DNA of 64,000 bases, taken from NCBI RefSeq assembly GCF_016908395.1, contig NZ_JAFBDU010000004.1:248001-312000 (forward strand). Reading direction: 5' to 3'. Both the position numbers and the translations under genes were made by a program. A model generated the notes under the pieces. It saw only the letters and a list, made by a program, of their open reading frames with translations, had not been told where the DNA came from and ran no database searches. How positions within the stretch are numbered: position 1 is the first letter of the stretch; the number at the start of each line of letters is the position of its first letter. This document shows positions 44,210-53,503 of the stretch, piece after piece. The stretch comes from Metabacillus crassostreae. Lineage in GTDB: Bacteria > Bacillota > Bacilli > Bacillales > Bacillaceae.

Positions 44210-44734
44210 ATGATTACAGTTGTTATAGCAGAGGATCATGAGTTAGTGTTAGGGACAATAGGATCCCTGCTCGATTTAGAGGATGATATGAAAGTGGTCG
44301 GGCAAGAAAGTAGTGTAGAGGGAGTTCTTACACTTGTTAACGAACTTCAACCTGATATATGTTTAATGGATTTAGATATGTTTGAAACAGGTATTGTAGA
44401 ACAATTAAAGCCTCATCATAGTAAAGTTATGGTATTAACGACATTTGCAAAAACAGGCAGCTTTCAACAAATTATCAATCATGATGTAAGAGGCTATCTT
44501 TTAAAGGATACTCCTAGTGAGGAACTAACTGAGGCAATTCGAAGCATTATGAATGAAATCCGGATATATTCTCCGAATTTAATAGATGAAAATCAAGATG
44601 ATAGTAAAAATGATAATTCATTGATCAGTAATAAAAACAGTACTGACACTTCTAAACAACATAATAAAACGTTAGGAACTGTCAGAAGCTATTTGACGAC
44701 TATTAAGGAAAAAATGAAACTACCTGCAGGTTAA
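44210..44734 (+). CDS. desR: DesR-like response regulator with a degenerate DNA-binding domain
   Basis: 174 residues against about 199 in B. subtilis DesR. The receiver domain is intact (acidic pair E8-D9, phosphoacceptor Asp54 in CLMDLDM, Lys in YLLKDTPSEEL). The LuxR-type HTH is reduced to its recognition-helix part (GTVRSYLTTIKEKMKL) after a Ser/Asn/Asp-rich linker, and the segment with the first HTH helices is missing. The des operator upstream looks intact, and the kinase gene desK that normally lies between des and desR is absent. It may be decaying or act as a phosphate sink. Confidence 0.75.
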   Translation: MITVVIAEDHELVLGTIGSLLDLEDDMKVVGQESSVEGVLTLVNELQPDICLMDLDMFETGIVEQLKPHHSKVMVLTTFAKTGSFQQIINHDVRGYLLKDTPSEELTEAIRSIMNEIRIYSPNLIDENQDDSKNDNSLISNKNSTDTSKQHNKTLGTVRSYLTTIKEKMKLPAG

Positions 44735-44752
44735 ATAAGTCTTATGATTATA

Positions 44753-44783
44753 AAAAGGAGGATAGATACTATTCTCCTTTTTT
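44753..44783 (+). terminator. terminator of the desR-like gene
   Basis: AAAAGGAG / CTCCTTTT with a 13-nt loop and T tail. Confidence 0.8.
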
Positions 44784-44892
44784 GTGTTGTGAAAATTCAC
44801 TTTAAGATAACTATATTTAGGTGTTTTCATGTAGAATTTAATGTATACGGTTGTTGTGGATATTAGTAACCAAAACAGAAGGAGTGGCCATT

Positions 44893-45525
44893 GTGAGTAA
44901 CGAGAAAAAAGTCACACTTTATTTTATTCGCCACGGTGAAACGCAATATAATGTGGAAAAAAGAATGCAGGGTTTTTGTGATTCTCCACTAACTGAAAAA
45001 GGTATTATGCAGGCAAGGTCTGTTGGAAGGAGTTTAACTAATACCATTTTTGAAGCAGCATATTCTAGTGATAGTCAAAGAGTCCTTGATACCGCTAAAT
45101 TCGCTATTGGGGATCGTGATATACCATTATCGATTGATACGCGTCTTAAAGAGATGAACTTTGGTGTTTTTGAATCTTTATTACAAGAAGAAATTTCAAG
45201 TTTATATGGAGATGCATTAAAAACATTATTTAGCCTAGATTTACATGCTTCAGCTCCAGAAGGTGAATCTTATTCACAGTTATTTGAAAGAACAGAAAAT
45301 GCAATTAAAGACATTGTGAAGAAACATTCAGTAAAAGGCGGAAACATACTGATCTTTTCACATGGAGTAACAATTGGAAATTATATTATTCAACTGACAC
45401 AGAGTAAAAAATTCACTTTACATGAAAATTGTAGTGTAACTATTGTAAGTTATTTAAAGGGAAAATCTGAAATTGAAACAATAGCTGATACATCTTTTAG
45501 AGAAAATGGTCAGAAGTATATTTAG
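44893..45525 (+). CDS. histidine phosphatase family protein (phosphoglycerate-mutase-like)
   Basis: A 210-residue histidine phosphatase. The catalytic RHGE is in FIRHGETQYN, the second His in FSHGVTIGN, and the proton donor Glu in RLKEMNFG. It dephosphorylates small phosphorylated substrates; a prenyl phosphate role next to the prenyl synthase gene is only an idea. GTG 44893 is preferred because AAGGAG lies 10 nt before it. Confidence 0.85.
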   Translation: MSNEKKVTLYFIRHGETQYNVEKRMQGFCDSPLTEKGIMQARSVGRSLTNTIFEAAYSSDSQRVLDTAKFAIGDRDIPLSIDTRLKEMNFGVFESLLQEEISSLYGDALKTLFSLDLHASAPEGESYSQLFERTENAIKDIVKKHSVKGGNILIFSHGVTIGNYIIQLTQSKKFTLHENCSVTIVSYLKGKSEIETIADTSFRENGQKYI

Positions 45526-45671
45526 CAAAGTTTTAGGGGGAAGAGTTTTTTGAGCTATTAATGGTTTAACTGAGTGTTTATAGTAGTTGAATCTATTGAA
45601 ATAATCAATACTCTCGAACATTGTAGTTATATTGTAACAATTCCCTCAATATGAATTAGATGTATAATGTT

Positions 45672-45706
45672 AAACCCCTTATCTAGGAAATAAGGGGTTT
45701 TTTCTG
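45672..45706 (+). terminator. terminator
   Basis: Stem AAACCCCTTAT / ATAAGGGGTTT with a 7-nt loop and T run, 150 bp after the phosphatase gene. Confidence 0.9.
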
Positions 45707-45750
45707 AAATATAAGACTGCTTAACCTAGAAACATGTGGAACATTTGTGA

Positions 45751-45780
45751 AACAAGAAAAAACGGGGCGTGACAGGCACC
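45751..45780 (+). repeat. dispersed 30-bp repeat, copy F (degenerate left half)
   Basis: AACAAGAAAAAACGGGGCG then TGACAGGCACC, 50 bp upstream of the prenyl synthase gene. Confidence 0.8.
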
Positions 45781-45833
45781 CTTTAAGATGTTATATATAG
45801 ATAAGAAATTCATTAAGTAGAGGTAATGTGTGT

Positions 45834-48200
45834 ATGAATGAGGAATTAGTACAGAATGCTGATACATGTTATGAGCTGGGTGAGCAGAGGGCTGCTGTTT
45901 ATTTTAATTCGCTTTATGAGCAAGTTACGAATAAGACCTATGTTTCTAACCTGACAGAGGATTTTCAACAATGGAAGCAAAATCATATTCGTCATACCTC
46001 GTTGTTTTCCATTTTTTCTAGAGGAAGAGGTAAACCGGATTCCAATGACTATCACAATTATATTCAGTGGTTAAATTATACAGGTAAGCTTGATAGCTAT
46101 CTTGATCGAAGCATTTCTTACATTTATATGCGTGATCTCGGCAAAGCATTGGATACACCTGAAACGCAAGATAAAATTAGAAAAGTTGTTAACAATTTAA
46201 AAACTAGATTAATAGACAGAGAAAAAAAGACAGATTTTAGTATGGCTATGTTATACAGGATGGCACAAAAAGATGATGTAGAAGCTACATTTATTTGGTT
46301 AATGAATAAATTAAAAACTGTATCAGCAAATATCCCAGAGGGAATGGATGCTGCACATGCAAAGCGGAAGCTAATTAAAATTATTGCTGGAGTTATACTG
46401 CATGTGAATGAAGAAATGGATGAGGATGTAACCCCACAGGACCGTTCAAAGCAGCTTGATGTAGCGATTAGGCTTGGGTATTGCTATGGCCTAACATATC
46501 CCTTTATCGATGATCTTCTTGATGCTAAAATTTTATCCGCCTATGAAGAGGAGCAATATTCACGGTTGATTCGAACATCACTTTTAACAGGGGTTGTACC
46601 AGACATTAACGAATGGTCAGGAGAAAATAAGGAGTTAATATCTTATATTCACGCTGAACTAAAAGCTGCATTCCAATATATTAAAGATAATCAGCACCAA
46701 GATACAATTACTTCATTTTTTGAGCAATCTTATATATTCTTTCAATCACAGGAAGATGATCGGCTAAAGCATCTGTCTGATCCTACCTACACGAACGAAG
46801 AGCTTTATATCCCGATCATTTTGAAATCCTCTTCATCACGTTTGATTATCAGATCTGTTATAAGTGCAAAAGAAGATGAGGGCTTTGATGAACGAACATT
46901 TTATTATGGTATTTACAATCAACTTGCAGATGACTTTGCCGATATGTTCGATGATTTGGACGAGGGTGCTGTCACTCCATATACCTATTTTCTAACATAT
47001 CATGATAAACGATCTGATCTTATTAACCCATTTGAATTATATTGGGCAGTTATCTCAAATTTGATTCATAATGTTTATAAATCAGACTCTAAGACACGTG
47101 AAATTATCTTGAATCGTGCAATAAATGGGTTGAAAAGATATAAAGAAAAAATGGGTAAGAAAAAGTATAACGAAGTCATGGAGTTATTTATGACTGGAAA
47201 CACAAATTTCAATGATCTTATTCAAACACTTGTTAAAAATGCTGATGATGTTGATTTTTTTGACAAACTGCTACGAGATCACATGGTTACAAATTTAAGA
47301 GACGATCAAAAAGAGCAGGACACCTTTTCGGAAACGATCGAAAGAGTTCGTAAAGAGATTAATAAAATCCTACCTATTGAGAGAATTGATGACGAATCAA
47401 TGATCAATGATCCAATAACTGCTGCTGCGAACTATAGCTTAAAAGGTGATGGTAAACGATTGAGGCCAATCATAACCTGGATCATGGGTGTAGACGAATA
47501 TGGTCTTGATAAGTCTGCCATAACACCACTTCTGAGATCACTAGAATATATGCATACAGCTTCTTTAATTTTTGATGATCTTCCGTCACAGGATAATGCA
47601 TCAATTAGAAGAGGACATCGAACGTTACATGAAGTTTATAATATTGCAACAGCAGAGTTAACAGGTCTCTTTTTAACACAAAAGGCAATCTGGGAACAAG
47701 CATCTCTTGATACATTTGACACGAAGTCTGTTCTTCGGCTAATTCAGTATTCAGCAAAAACAACCGAGGACATGTGTAAAGGTCAAATTATGGATTTGGA
47801 TTCTAAAGGGAAGCCATTAACAGAGGAACAGTTGAATATGTTGAGCTATTATAAAACAGGATTAGCATTTGAAGCTTCTCTTATTATGCCAGCTATTCTT
47901 GCTAATGTACCAACACTAGAAATAGATGCTATGAAAAAATTTGCTTATCATGCGGGGATAGCGTTCCAAATTAAGGATGATCTTCTTGATGTTGAGGGAG
48001 ATTCTACTGTACTTGGGAAAATTGTTGGAAAAGATGCAGAAAACAACAACTCAACCTTTGTATCGATTCTAGGAACAATAGGTGCACAAAAGATGATGTG
48101 GGAACACTATTGTACCGCAATTGAATCTTTGCAGCATATACCTCGTAGTACAACATTTTTAAAGCATTTAGTAAATTACATTGTACACAGGGAAAAATAG
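45834..48200 (+). CDS. two-domain protein: N-terminal terpenoid-synthase-like domain fused to a trans-prenyl diphosphate synthase
   Basis: 788 residues. The C-terminal 290 form a complete trans-prenyltransferase: DDLPSQD with D581 and D582 as the first Asp-rich motif, RRGHRTLHE, and KDDLLD with D715 and D716 as the second. The N-terminal 480 residues are all-helical and not recognised as a standard family. They carry DDLLD (226-230) and DDFADMFDDLDEG (366 onward), 140 residues apart, much like the 134 in the C-terminal domain. A class I terpene cyclase or second prenyltransferase is a reasonable inference, making the whole resemble fungal cyclase-synthase chimeras. ATG 45834 follows AGAGG. 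Confidence 0.75.
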   Translation: MNEELVQNADTCYELGEQRAAVYFNSLYEQVTNKTYVSNLTEDFQQWKQNHIRHTSLFSIFSRGRGKPDSNDYHNYIQWLNYTGKLDSYLDRSISYIYMRDLGKALDTPETQDKIRKVVNNLKTRLIDREKKTDFSMAMLYRMAQKDDVEATFIWLMNKLKTVSANIPEGMDAAHAKRKLIKIIAGVILHVNEEMDEDVTPQDRSKQLDVAIRLGYCYGLTYPFIDDLLDAKILSAYEEEQYSRLIRTSLLTGVVPDINEWSGENKELISYIHAELKAAFQYIKDNQHQDTITSFFEQSYIFFQSQEDDRLKHLSDPTYTNEELYIPIILKSSSSRLIIRSVISAKEDEGFDERTFYYGIYNQLADDFADMFDDLDEGAVTPYTYFLTYHDKRSDLINPFELYWAVISNLIHNVYKSDSKTREIILNRAINGLKRYKEKMGKKKYNEVMELFMTGNTNFNDLIQTLVKNADDVDFFDKLLRDHMVTNLRDDQKEQDTFSETIERVRKEINKILPIERIDDESMINDPITAAANYSLKGDGKRLRPIITWIMGVDEYGLDKSAITPLLRSLEYMHTASLIFDDLPSQDNASIRRGHRTLHEVYNIATAELTGLFLTQKAIWEQASLDTFDTKSVLRLIQYSAKTTEDMCKGQIMDLDSKGKPLTEEQLNMLSYYKTGLAFEASLIMPAILANVPTLEIDAMKKFAYHAGIAFQIKDDLLDVEGDSTVLGKIVGKDAENNNSTFVSILGTIGAQKMMWEHYCTAIESLQHIPRSTTFLKHLVNYIVHREK

Positions 48201-48213
48201 AAAATAAACACAA

Positions 48214-48246
48214 AAAACAAATACTCAATGAGTGTTTGTTTTTTTG
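48214..48246 (+). terminator. terminator of the prenyl synthase gene
   Basis: AACAAATACTCA / TGAGTGTTTGTT palindrome with T run. Confidence 0.85.
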
Positions 48247-48337
48247 ATTTAGTCCACACTTTTGTACTATATTTGCTTACATATCTTCCCTTTTGGACAG
48301 AATAGATTATAAAAAGAAAAATGTGGTGTAAATCTTT

Positions 48338-48922
48338 ATGTTCGAGCTTATTAATTTATACACACTAAATTCCTCACCTATAGATCATTTAATAGAAGTT
48401 GAGAAAACATATTTTGAAAATCTTAATCAATATTGGAAAACTCATAACTTTTTAACAGCAAGATGGTGGTTTTTAGTTATTCTTAGTGTGTTGGCCCCAA
48501 TTACATGGTGGAAATTTATTGATAAGAAAAGGTTAATTGAAATTACTTCATTTGGTTTATTTTATGGTGTTTCTGCAATTATTCTCGATTCAATTGGAAG
48601 TAATGCAATGGTCTGGACTTATCCTGTAAGACTGACTCCATATTTAGTTCCACAATTATATCCTTATGATGTTGGGATCGTAATCGTACCCTTTATGTAT
48701 GTGTATCAACGCTTTGGAGACAAAGCTTCTCAATTCCTCATTGCAAACGGTATTTTATCAGCATTTTTAGCTTTTATCGCAGAGCCTATAATGGAAGTGT
48801 TAAATATCTATCAGGAAATAACATGGAGAAATATTTATTCCTTCCCAATTTATTGGGCACTAGGAGTGATTTGTTGGTTAATAATCAAGAGATTTAAAAA
48901 AATAGAGCTAAATTATAAATAG
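48338..48922 (+). CDS. CBO0543-like integral membrane protein
   Basis: A 194-residue protein with a soluble N-terminal 45 residues and about five membrane helices. The ending IYSFPIYWALGVICWLIIKRFKK and the LARWWFLV-type region resemble CBO0543 family proteins of spore formers. Function unknown. It follows the prenyl synthase gene but is separated from it by a terminator. Confidence 0.7.
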   Translation: MFELINLYTLNSSPIDHLIEVEKTYFENLNQYWKTHNFLTARWWFLVILSVLAPITWWKFIDKKRLIEITSFGLFYGVSAIILDSIGSNAMVWTYPVRLTPYLVPQLYPYDVGIVIVPFMYVYQRFGDKASQFLIANGILSAFLAFIAEPIMEVLNIYQEITWRNIYSFPIYWALGVICWLIIKRFKKIELNYK

Positions 48923-48945
48923 TAGAATTTATTTTTGGATCAGAT

Positions 48946-48992
48946 AGGCTTTTAGCCATTTCTTTTTAGGGTGGGTAAAAGCCTTATTTTAT
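48946..48992 (+). terminator. terminator
   Basis: AGGCTTTT..CC / GG..AAAAGCCT with a TATTTTAT tail. Confidence 0.75.
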
Positions 48993-49183
48993 AGAAGAAA
49001 TTTGTTTTTCCATAATGATAAAGATATCTAAAACTACTGTATGGAGTTGGTTATTAGATAATAGGTCTATGTAAATGTACTTAGTTAGTATTTTTATTTG
49101 TAAAAAATATGTCGAAATATAGAATTACATAGTATAATTTAACTATATCTAATAAAAAGTTAATATGAGAATGGAGATTTACT

Positions 49184-50677
49184 ATGGAGAAACAAGAAGA
49201 AAAAGTGGTAAATAATAATCTTACATCACTAGAGGAAAACATTATTAAACGTAATTCAATTGTTTTTAAAGCAATTACATTTGTCACTGCACTTACATTA
49301 TTTGCTATTTTTACAATGGGAGCTGCAATGGAAACCCACCAAATTCTATTAGTAGGCATGCAATTACTTATTTGGGGCAGCTATACTTTTTTACATTTTA
49401 AAAGGCTGTTCATAGAATACATAAGGTATATTGCTGTTTTTGGTTCTGCCCTGTCTACTACCATTACGTTAGTTTTACAGCCAGCAGCATCGAACGTTTT
49501 TTCAATCTACTTTCTCATTATATTAGCACTTATATATATGGATAAGAAGTTATCAATAATGACTCAAGTTTATGGATTTTTGATGATGTTATATCTACTT
49601 TATGGTCAATCTGATGTAATAACTATTTCTCAAGAAGACAAGATTACTTATATTATTTATTATGGATTAATTACGATATTAATCTTTTCTTTGCTACAAG
49701 TCACACTTCATCTTGCTAAGCAAATGGTTGAGTCAAGAAAGGAAACTGAGGCCCTCTTAGCTTCACAGAGTAAACAGAAAAATGCAATTGTTGAATTGGT
49801 GAATGACGTTACAAAGAATATGGGAGTTGTTTCGAAATCGAGTGAAACAAATAACCAATCATTTCACGAAATGAATGCAACCTTTCAAGAAATTGCTTCT
49901 GGAGTAAATGCTCAAAATGAAGCTACAGTCGAAATTAATGGATCCGTTTCATCGATGACAGAAGTAGTAGAAAAAATGCTACAATCAATAACAACTTTAA
50001 AAGCAGAAACAGAAGGAACAAGTGAGCTTTCCAAGCATGGCCAAAGCCAAGTACAAGACCTTACAGAAATAATTAGTACTTTTAAAGACGAAATTGACAG
50101 GATGTCAGATGAAATAAGTGAATTAAACACTAAATTAGCCGTAACAAATCAATTTAGTAACACGATTAAAGAAATTGCAAATCAAACAAATCTTTTATCT
50201 TTGAATGCTAGTATTGAAGCAGCTAGAGCAGGAGAGCATGGTCTTGGTTTTTCTGTTGTAGCTAATGAAATTCGTAATTTGTCTGATATGACAACAAAAT
50301 CAGCAGAACAAATTTCAGAGCAGCTTAATGAATTTACAAAGCAATCTGACAACACACGTAACCGAATGATTCATATAGCAGAACAAATGGCTAAGAGTTA
50401 TGAAGTAACAACTCAGACGAAACATTCGTTTTCAGAGATAAATTCGGCTATCGTAAATCTCTCCCAATTAGCTGATATTAGTAACAATTTAATTTTAGAA
50501 ATAAATTCAACTGTAGGAGTGATTAATAGCTCTACTGAAGAGTTGGCATCAGTCAGTGAACAGTCTAGTGCTTCTTTAGAGGAGTTAATGGCTACCTTAG
50601 AAAATATATTAGATGCTAACACAACAAGTGTAAGTAGTATTAAGGCAGTCGAGAAATCACTTACATCTATTTCATAA
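49184..50677 (+). CDS. methyl-accepting chemotaxis protein without a periplasmic domain
   Basis: A 497-residue chemoreceptor. Residues 25-185 hold about six membrane helices with only short loops, there is no HAMP signature, and the rest is the cytoplasmic coiled coil. The signalling tip is [21 protein letters not shown]. It would signal to CheA/CheW from membrane-embedded or internal cues. GGAG precedes the ATG. Monocistronic. Confidence 0.9.
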   Translation: MEKQEEKVVNNNLTSLEENIIKRNSIVFKAITFVTALTLFAIFTMGAAMETHQILLVGMQLLIWGSYTFLHFKRLFIEYIRYIAVFGSALSTTITLVLQPAASNVFSIYFLIILALIYMDKKLSIMTQVYGFLMMLYLLYGQSDVITISQEDKITYIIYYGLITILIFSLLQVTLHLAKQMVESRKETEALLASQSKQKNAIVELVNDVTKNMGVVSKSSETNNQSFHEMNATFQEIASGVNAQNEATVEINGSVSSMTEVVEKMLQSITTLKAETEGTSELSKHGQSQVQDLTEIISTFKDEIDRMSDEISELNTKLAVTNQFSNTIKEIANQTNLLSLNASIEAARAGEHGLGFSVVANEIRNLSDMTTKSAEQISEQLNEFTKQSDNTRNRMIHIAEQMAKSYEVTTQTKHSFSEINSAIVNLSQLADISNNLILEINSTVGVINSSTEELASVSEQSSASLEELMATLENILDANTTSVSSIKAVEKSLTSIS

Positions 50678-50690
50678 TAGATAATAAAAT

Positions 50691-50740
50691 AAATTCCCTT
50701 ATTTTAACTTTTTATAAAGTGGATAAGGGGATTTTTTTAT
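50691..50740 (+). terminator. terminator of the chemoreceptor gene
   Basis: AATTCCCTTAT / ATAAGGGGATT with a 20-nt loop and seven Ts. Confidence 0.8.
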
Positions 50741-50781
50741 GGAAAAATAATACTGTGATTAATTAAGAGGGAGAGAAATAT

Positions 50782-51585
50782 ATGAAAAAACGTAGTTTAA
50801 TGGGTTTCGTAATGATTCTGTTTGTTACAAGTATCTTTATATCTCTAAGTTCTCAAGCGAATGCACAACAAGATATACCTAATTTAGAAGGTGGTCCAGA
50901 AGAAAAGGAAAGAGTTAGATATCCTGTTTCAAATATCGTCTTACAGCAAAGGTATCCTGAAACGGTTGTGTTAAGAGGTCAACAAACTGACAATAGTGTT
51001 GCTTTAACATTTGATGATGGACCAGATCCGCGTTTTACTCCGCAAATTTTAGATATCCTGAAGGAAAACAATATAAAAGCAACCTTCTTTTTGATGGGGG
51101 CACGGGTAGAAAAATATCCTGATATAGTGAAACGGATTGTTGAAGAAGGACATGTGATTGGAAATCATACTTATTGGCATCCTAATCTTGTAAAAGAAGC
51201 AGATATAAATACACTTGAAAGAGAAGTTTCAACTACTGAAGAAGTGTTAGCCAAACAAATAAATTATCGAACTAAGCTATTTCGGGCTCCATATGGGTTT
51301 TTATATAACGAACTAGTAGAAAAGCTAAAAGGAATGGATTATACAGTTGTTGGCTGGTCAGTAGATTCATTAGATTGGCGCGAGTCACCTCCAGAGGTAA
51401 TATCCTATAATGTGTTAAGTAACTTTGAGCCTGGTGCAATTGTTCTTATGCACGACGGAGGAGAATGGGATGCTGATCGTACAAATACGATAAAAGCTCT
51501 TCAGCTAATAATCCCTGCTTTAAAGGAACAAGGTATGGCATTTAAAACTGTTCCTGAATTATTAAATATACCTTATAAAAAGTGA
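50782..51585 (+). CDS. secreted polysaccharide deacetylase (NodB domain)
   Basis: A 267-residue exported enzyme. A signal peptide (MKKRSLMGFVMILFV, cleavage after ANA near residue 28) precedes a NodB domain with all catalytic motifs: TFDDGPD (Asp78, Asp79), GNHTYWHP (His129, His133), FRAPYG and VLMHDGG. It deacetylates cell-wall or chitin-type glycans. Unlike the PdaA-like protein at 28.2 kb it has the standard Asp-Asp first motif. GAGGGAGAG precedes the ATG. Confidence 0.9.
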   Translation: MKKRSLMGFVMILFVTSIFISLSSQANAQQDIPNLEGGPEEKERVRYPVSNIVLQQRYPETVVLRGQQTDNSVALTFDDGPDPRFTPQILDILKENNIKATFFLMGARVEKYPDIVKRIVEEGHVIGNHTYWHPNLVKEADINTLEREVSTTEEVLAKQINYRTKLFRAPYGFLYNELVEKLKGMDYTVVGWSVDSLDWRESPPEVISYNVLSNFEPGAIVLMHDGGEWDADRTNTIKALQLIIPALKEQGMAFKTVPELLNIPYKK

Positions 51586-51601
51586 AAATAGGATTTAGAA
51601 A

Positions 51602-51638
51602 GAGGATAAAGGGTAAAAGCTCTTTATTCTTTTTTTGT
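51602..51638 (+). terminator. terminator of the deacetylase gene
   Basis: AGGATAAAG / CTTTATTCT with a 9-nt loop and T run. Confidence 0.7.
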
Positions 51639-51738
51639 GGAATTATATTACATTGAGATACTCAATTCAAATACAAGAATAAGCAAAATGAATTAATAAG
51701 AAACTACTTAAGGTGAAGGATGAATTAAGGTGATCAAA

Positions 51739-52045
51739 ATGGAGAGTATGAAATTTGGAGTTCATGAGGTAACTGATATGCGCGAGCTTATAAATTTCAA
51801 AGGAGCTTGTCTTATTCAGGCAAAATCTAGATTGAATGAGGTGGAAAATCCTGAGCTTAAGACATTACTAGAACAAAGCATTCAGCAGGGTCAGACAACA
51901 GTAAGTCAAATGAAGCAGCAGCTTAACAAAGGCTTCTATTATTCAGGGTTTAGTTACAGATCCTAAATTAAAAGCGATTATGAAACAAGATGTTACTATG
52001 ACAAGTCGTCATATTGAAGAATTAAACAACCATTTAACATATTAA
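51739..52045 (+). pseudogene. CotF-family spore coat protein gene with a +1 frameshift
   Basis: The first frame from ATG 51739 (AAGG 8 nt before) gives 75 residues and stops at 51964 after FYYSGFSYRS. One extra base in the GGGTTT at about 51947-51952 explains this: reading GGTTTA instead continues LVTDPKLKAIMKQD..EELNNHLTY to a stop at 52045, the normal end of such proteins (about 102 residues). Either a true mutation or a sequencing error. The second coat gene follows 31 bp later. Confidence 0.75.
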
Positions 52046-52076
52046 CTTGGAATAAATTGAAAGGGAGGGTTTAAAT

Positions 52077-52337
52077 ATGAATCAATTTATTGAAAAGCTA
52101 ACAGGGATGGCTCCAATGACTGATCAGGTTATTGCGACTGATATATTAATGACAGCAAAACCTGAGATAAAAAATTACTCTTTAGCTATTACTGAAGCAG
52201 CAACGAAAGAAGTGAGAAATACATTAAAACTTCATTTAGATGATGAAATTGAATTTCATGAACAAATCTCTAGCTACATGATCGAAAAAGGCTATTACAA
52301 TCCACATGACACCAAAAAACAGCTCATACTGCACTAA
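52077..52337 (+). CDS. CotF-family spore coat protein
   Basis: An 86-residue helical protein of the CotF/YhcQ type (VIATDILMTAKPEIKNYSLAITEAAT, then TLKLHLDDEIEFHEQIS, ending in YYNPHD). Such proteins assemble in the spore coat. AAAGGGAGG precedes the ATG. It probably shares a transcript with the frameshifted gene upstream. Confidence 0.85.
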   Translation: MNQFIEKLTGMAPMTDQVIATDILMTAKPEIKNYSLAITEAATKEVRNTLKLHLDDEIEFHEQISSYMIEKGYYNPHDTKKQLILH

Positions 52338-52449
52338 ATTTGTCCACTGAATAAATCCTCTGGTTAAAGTACTAAATTCATATTGAAGATAAATTTCACA
52401 ACTGAATTAGCTTCGCAATAAATTGGAATTTTACTATTGATAAATTAGA

Positions 52450-52680
52450 AGAAGCTGGGACAAAAGTATTTTAACAAAATAGAAACGGGAATGATGGTTG
52501 TAAGTGTAGTTACGACGCCCCTAAAATGTACTCCGCTTTTTGTTGGAAGCTGGCAATACCTCCTTTTCTAAGCACTGTGGGTCTAACCGATGACTTTCAT
52601 CCATAGGAGTCTACGTATATTTCATCCAAAAGCTATTACTTTATTCGGTATTTTTGTTAATCACTTAATTGATGTTCTAG
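52450..52680. repeat. remnants of two Bacillus dispersed repeats
   Basis: AGCTGGGACAAAAGTATTTT (52452 region) equals the left end of the palindromic repeat at 56241. Then a degenerate stretch with CCGCTTTTTGTTGGAAGC and ATAGGAGTCTACGTAT looks like the widespread 'CCGCAGGAGTCTACGT' Bacillus repeat. The 470-bp gap contains no gene. Confidence 0.4.
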
Positions 52681-52806
52681 CGTCTTTTTTTAGATGATGG
52701 AGAATATTTAATCTCCATTTGAAACATTTTTCACCATATATCCATGAAATAAGACCCATAATGTTATAATAATTGTATAAAAATGGGTTGGGAATGGAGA
52801 GACGAA

Positions 52807-53502
52807 ATGGGAGAAAAAATACTGCTAATAGAAGATGATCTTTCCATAAGTGAAATGGTAAGAGTGCAATTTGAAAAGGAGGGTTTTATTGTAGTTACAG
52901 CTTTTGATGGAGAAGAAGGAGTGGAGAAATTCAGACAAGAACCATTTGATTTAATTGTTTTAGATTTGATGTTACCTAAATTAAATGGGTTTGATTTGTT
53001 AAAAGATATTAGAGAAAAAAGTCTAATTCCTGTAATCATTATGTCTGCAAAAGATGGAGATGTTGATAAAGCTTTAGGACTTGGCTTTGGTGCAGATGAT
53101 TATATTGCCAAACCTTTTTCAATGATTGAGTTAATTGCAAGGGTACGTGCCGCGATTAGAAGAGCAACATATTACGAGATAAATGAAAAGGGGAAATCTA
53201 ATATTGTAAACATTGGTGATTTAATGATTGATTATAACAATTTTTCTGTACATAAGAGAGAAGTAGAGTTAAAGCTAACTTCCAAGGAATTTCATATTTT
53301 GAAATTGTTTATTACTCATCCTAAGCAAGTTTTTACTAAAGCACAGATATATTCTTCTGTATGGAAAGAAGATTACTATGGAGATGAAAATATTATAAAT
53401 GTTCATATGAGAAGGTTGCGAGAAAAAATCGAAGATAATCCATCCACCCCAACTTATATTAAAACATTGTGGGGAATTGGTTATAAATTAGGAGACTTTT
53501 AA
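52807..53502 (+). CDS. OmpR-family response regulator
   Basis: A 231-residue regulator: receiver with acidic pocket EDD near residue 9 and phosphoacceptor Asp53 in VLDLMLP, then a winged helix (KLTSKEFHILKLFI, TYIKTLWGIGYKLG). ATG 52807 follows GGAGAGACGAA. The kinase gene starts 1 nt after its stop, and an ABC transporter follows, so it probably senses and controls a peptide-antibiotic defence operon. Confidence 0.9.
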   Translation: MGEKILLIEDDLSISEMVRVQFEKEGFIVVTAFDGEEGVEKFRQEPFDLIVLDLMLPKLNGFDLLKDIREKSLIPVIIMSAKDGDVDKALGLGFGADDYIAKPFSMIELIARVRAAIRRATYYEINEKGKSNIVNIGDLMIDYNNFSVHKREVELKLTSKEFHILKLFITHPKQVFTKAQIYSSVWKEDYYGDENIINVHMRRLREKIEDNPSTPTYIKTLWGIGYKLGDF

Positions 53503-53503
53503 A

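Noticed and set aside
44210-44734. Calling the DesR-like gene a simple pseudogene
   Set aside because: The receiver is complete, the frame has a good start and a proper terminator, and no frameshift is visible; a short functional receiver protein remains possible.
52500-52680. Degenerate transposase fragment
   Set aside because: Neither strand gives more than a few codons of open frame; the stretch is better explained as a worn Bacillus dispersed repeat.
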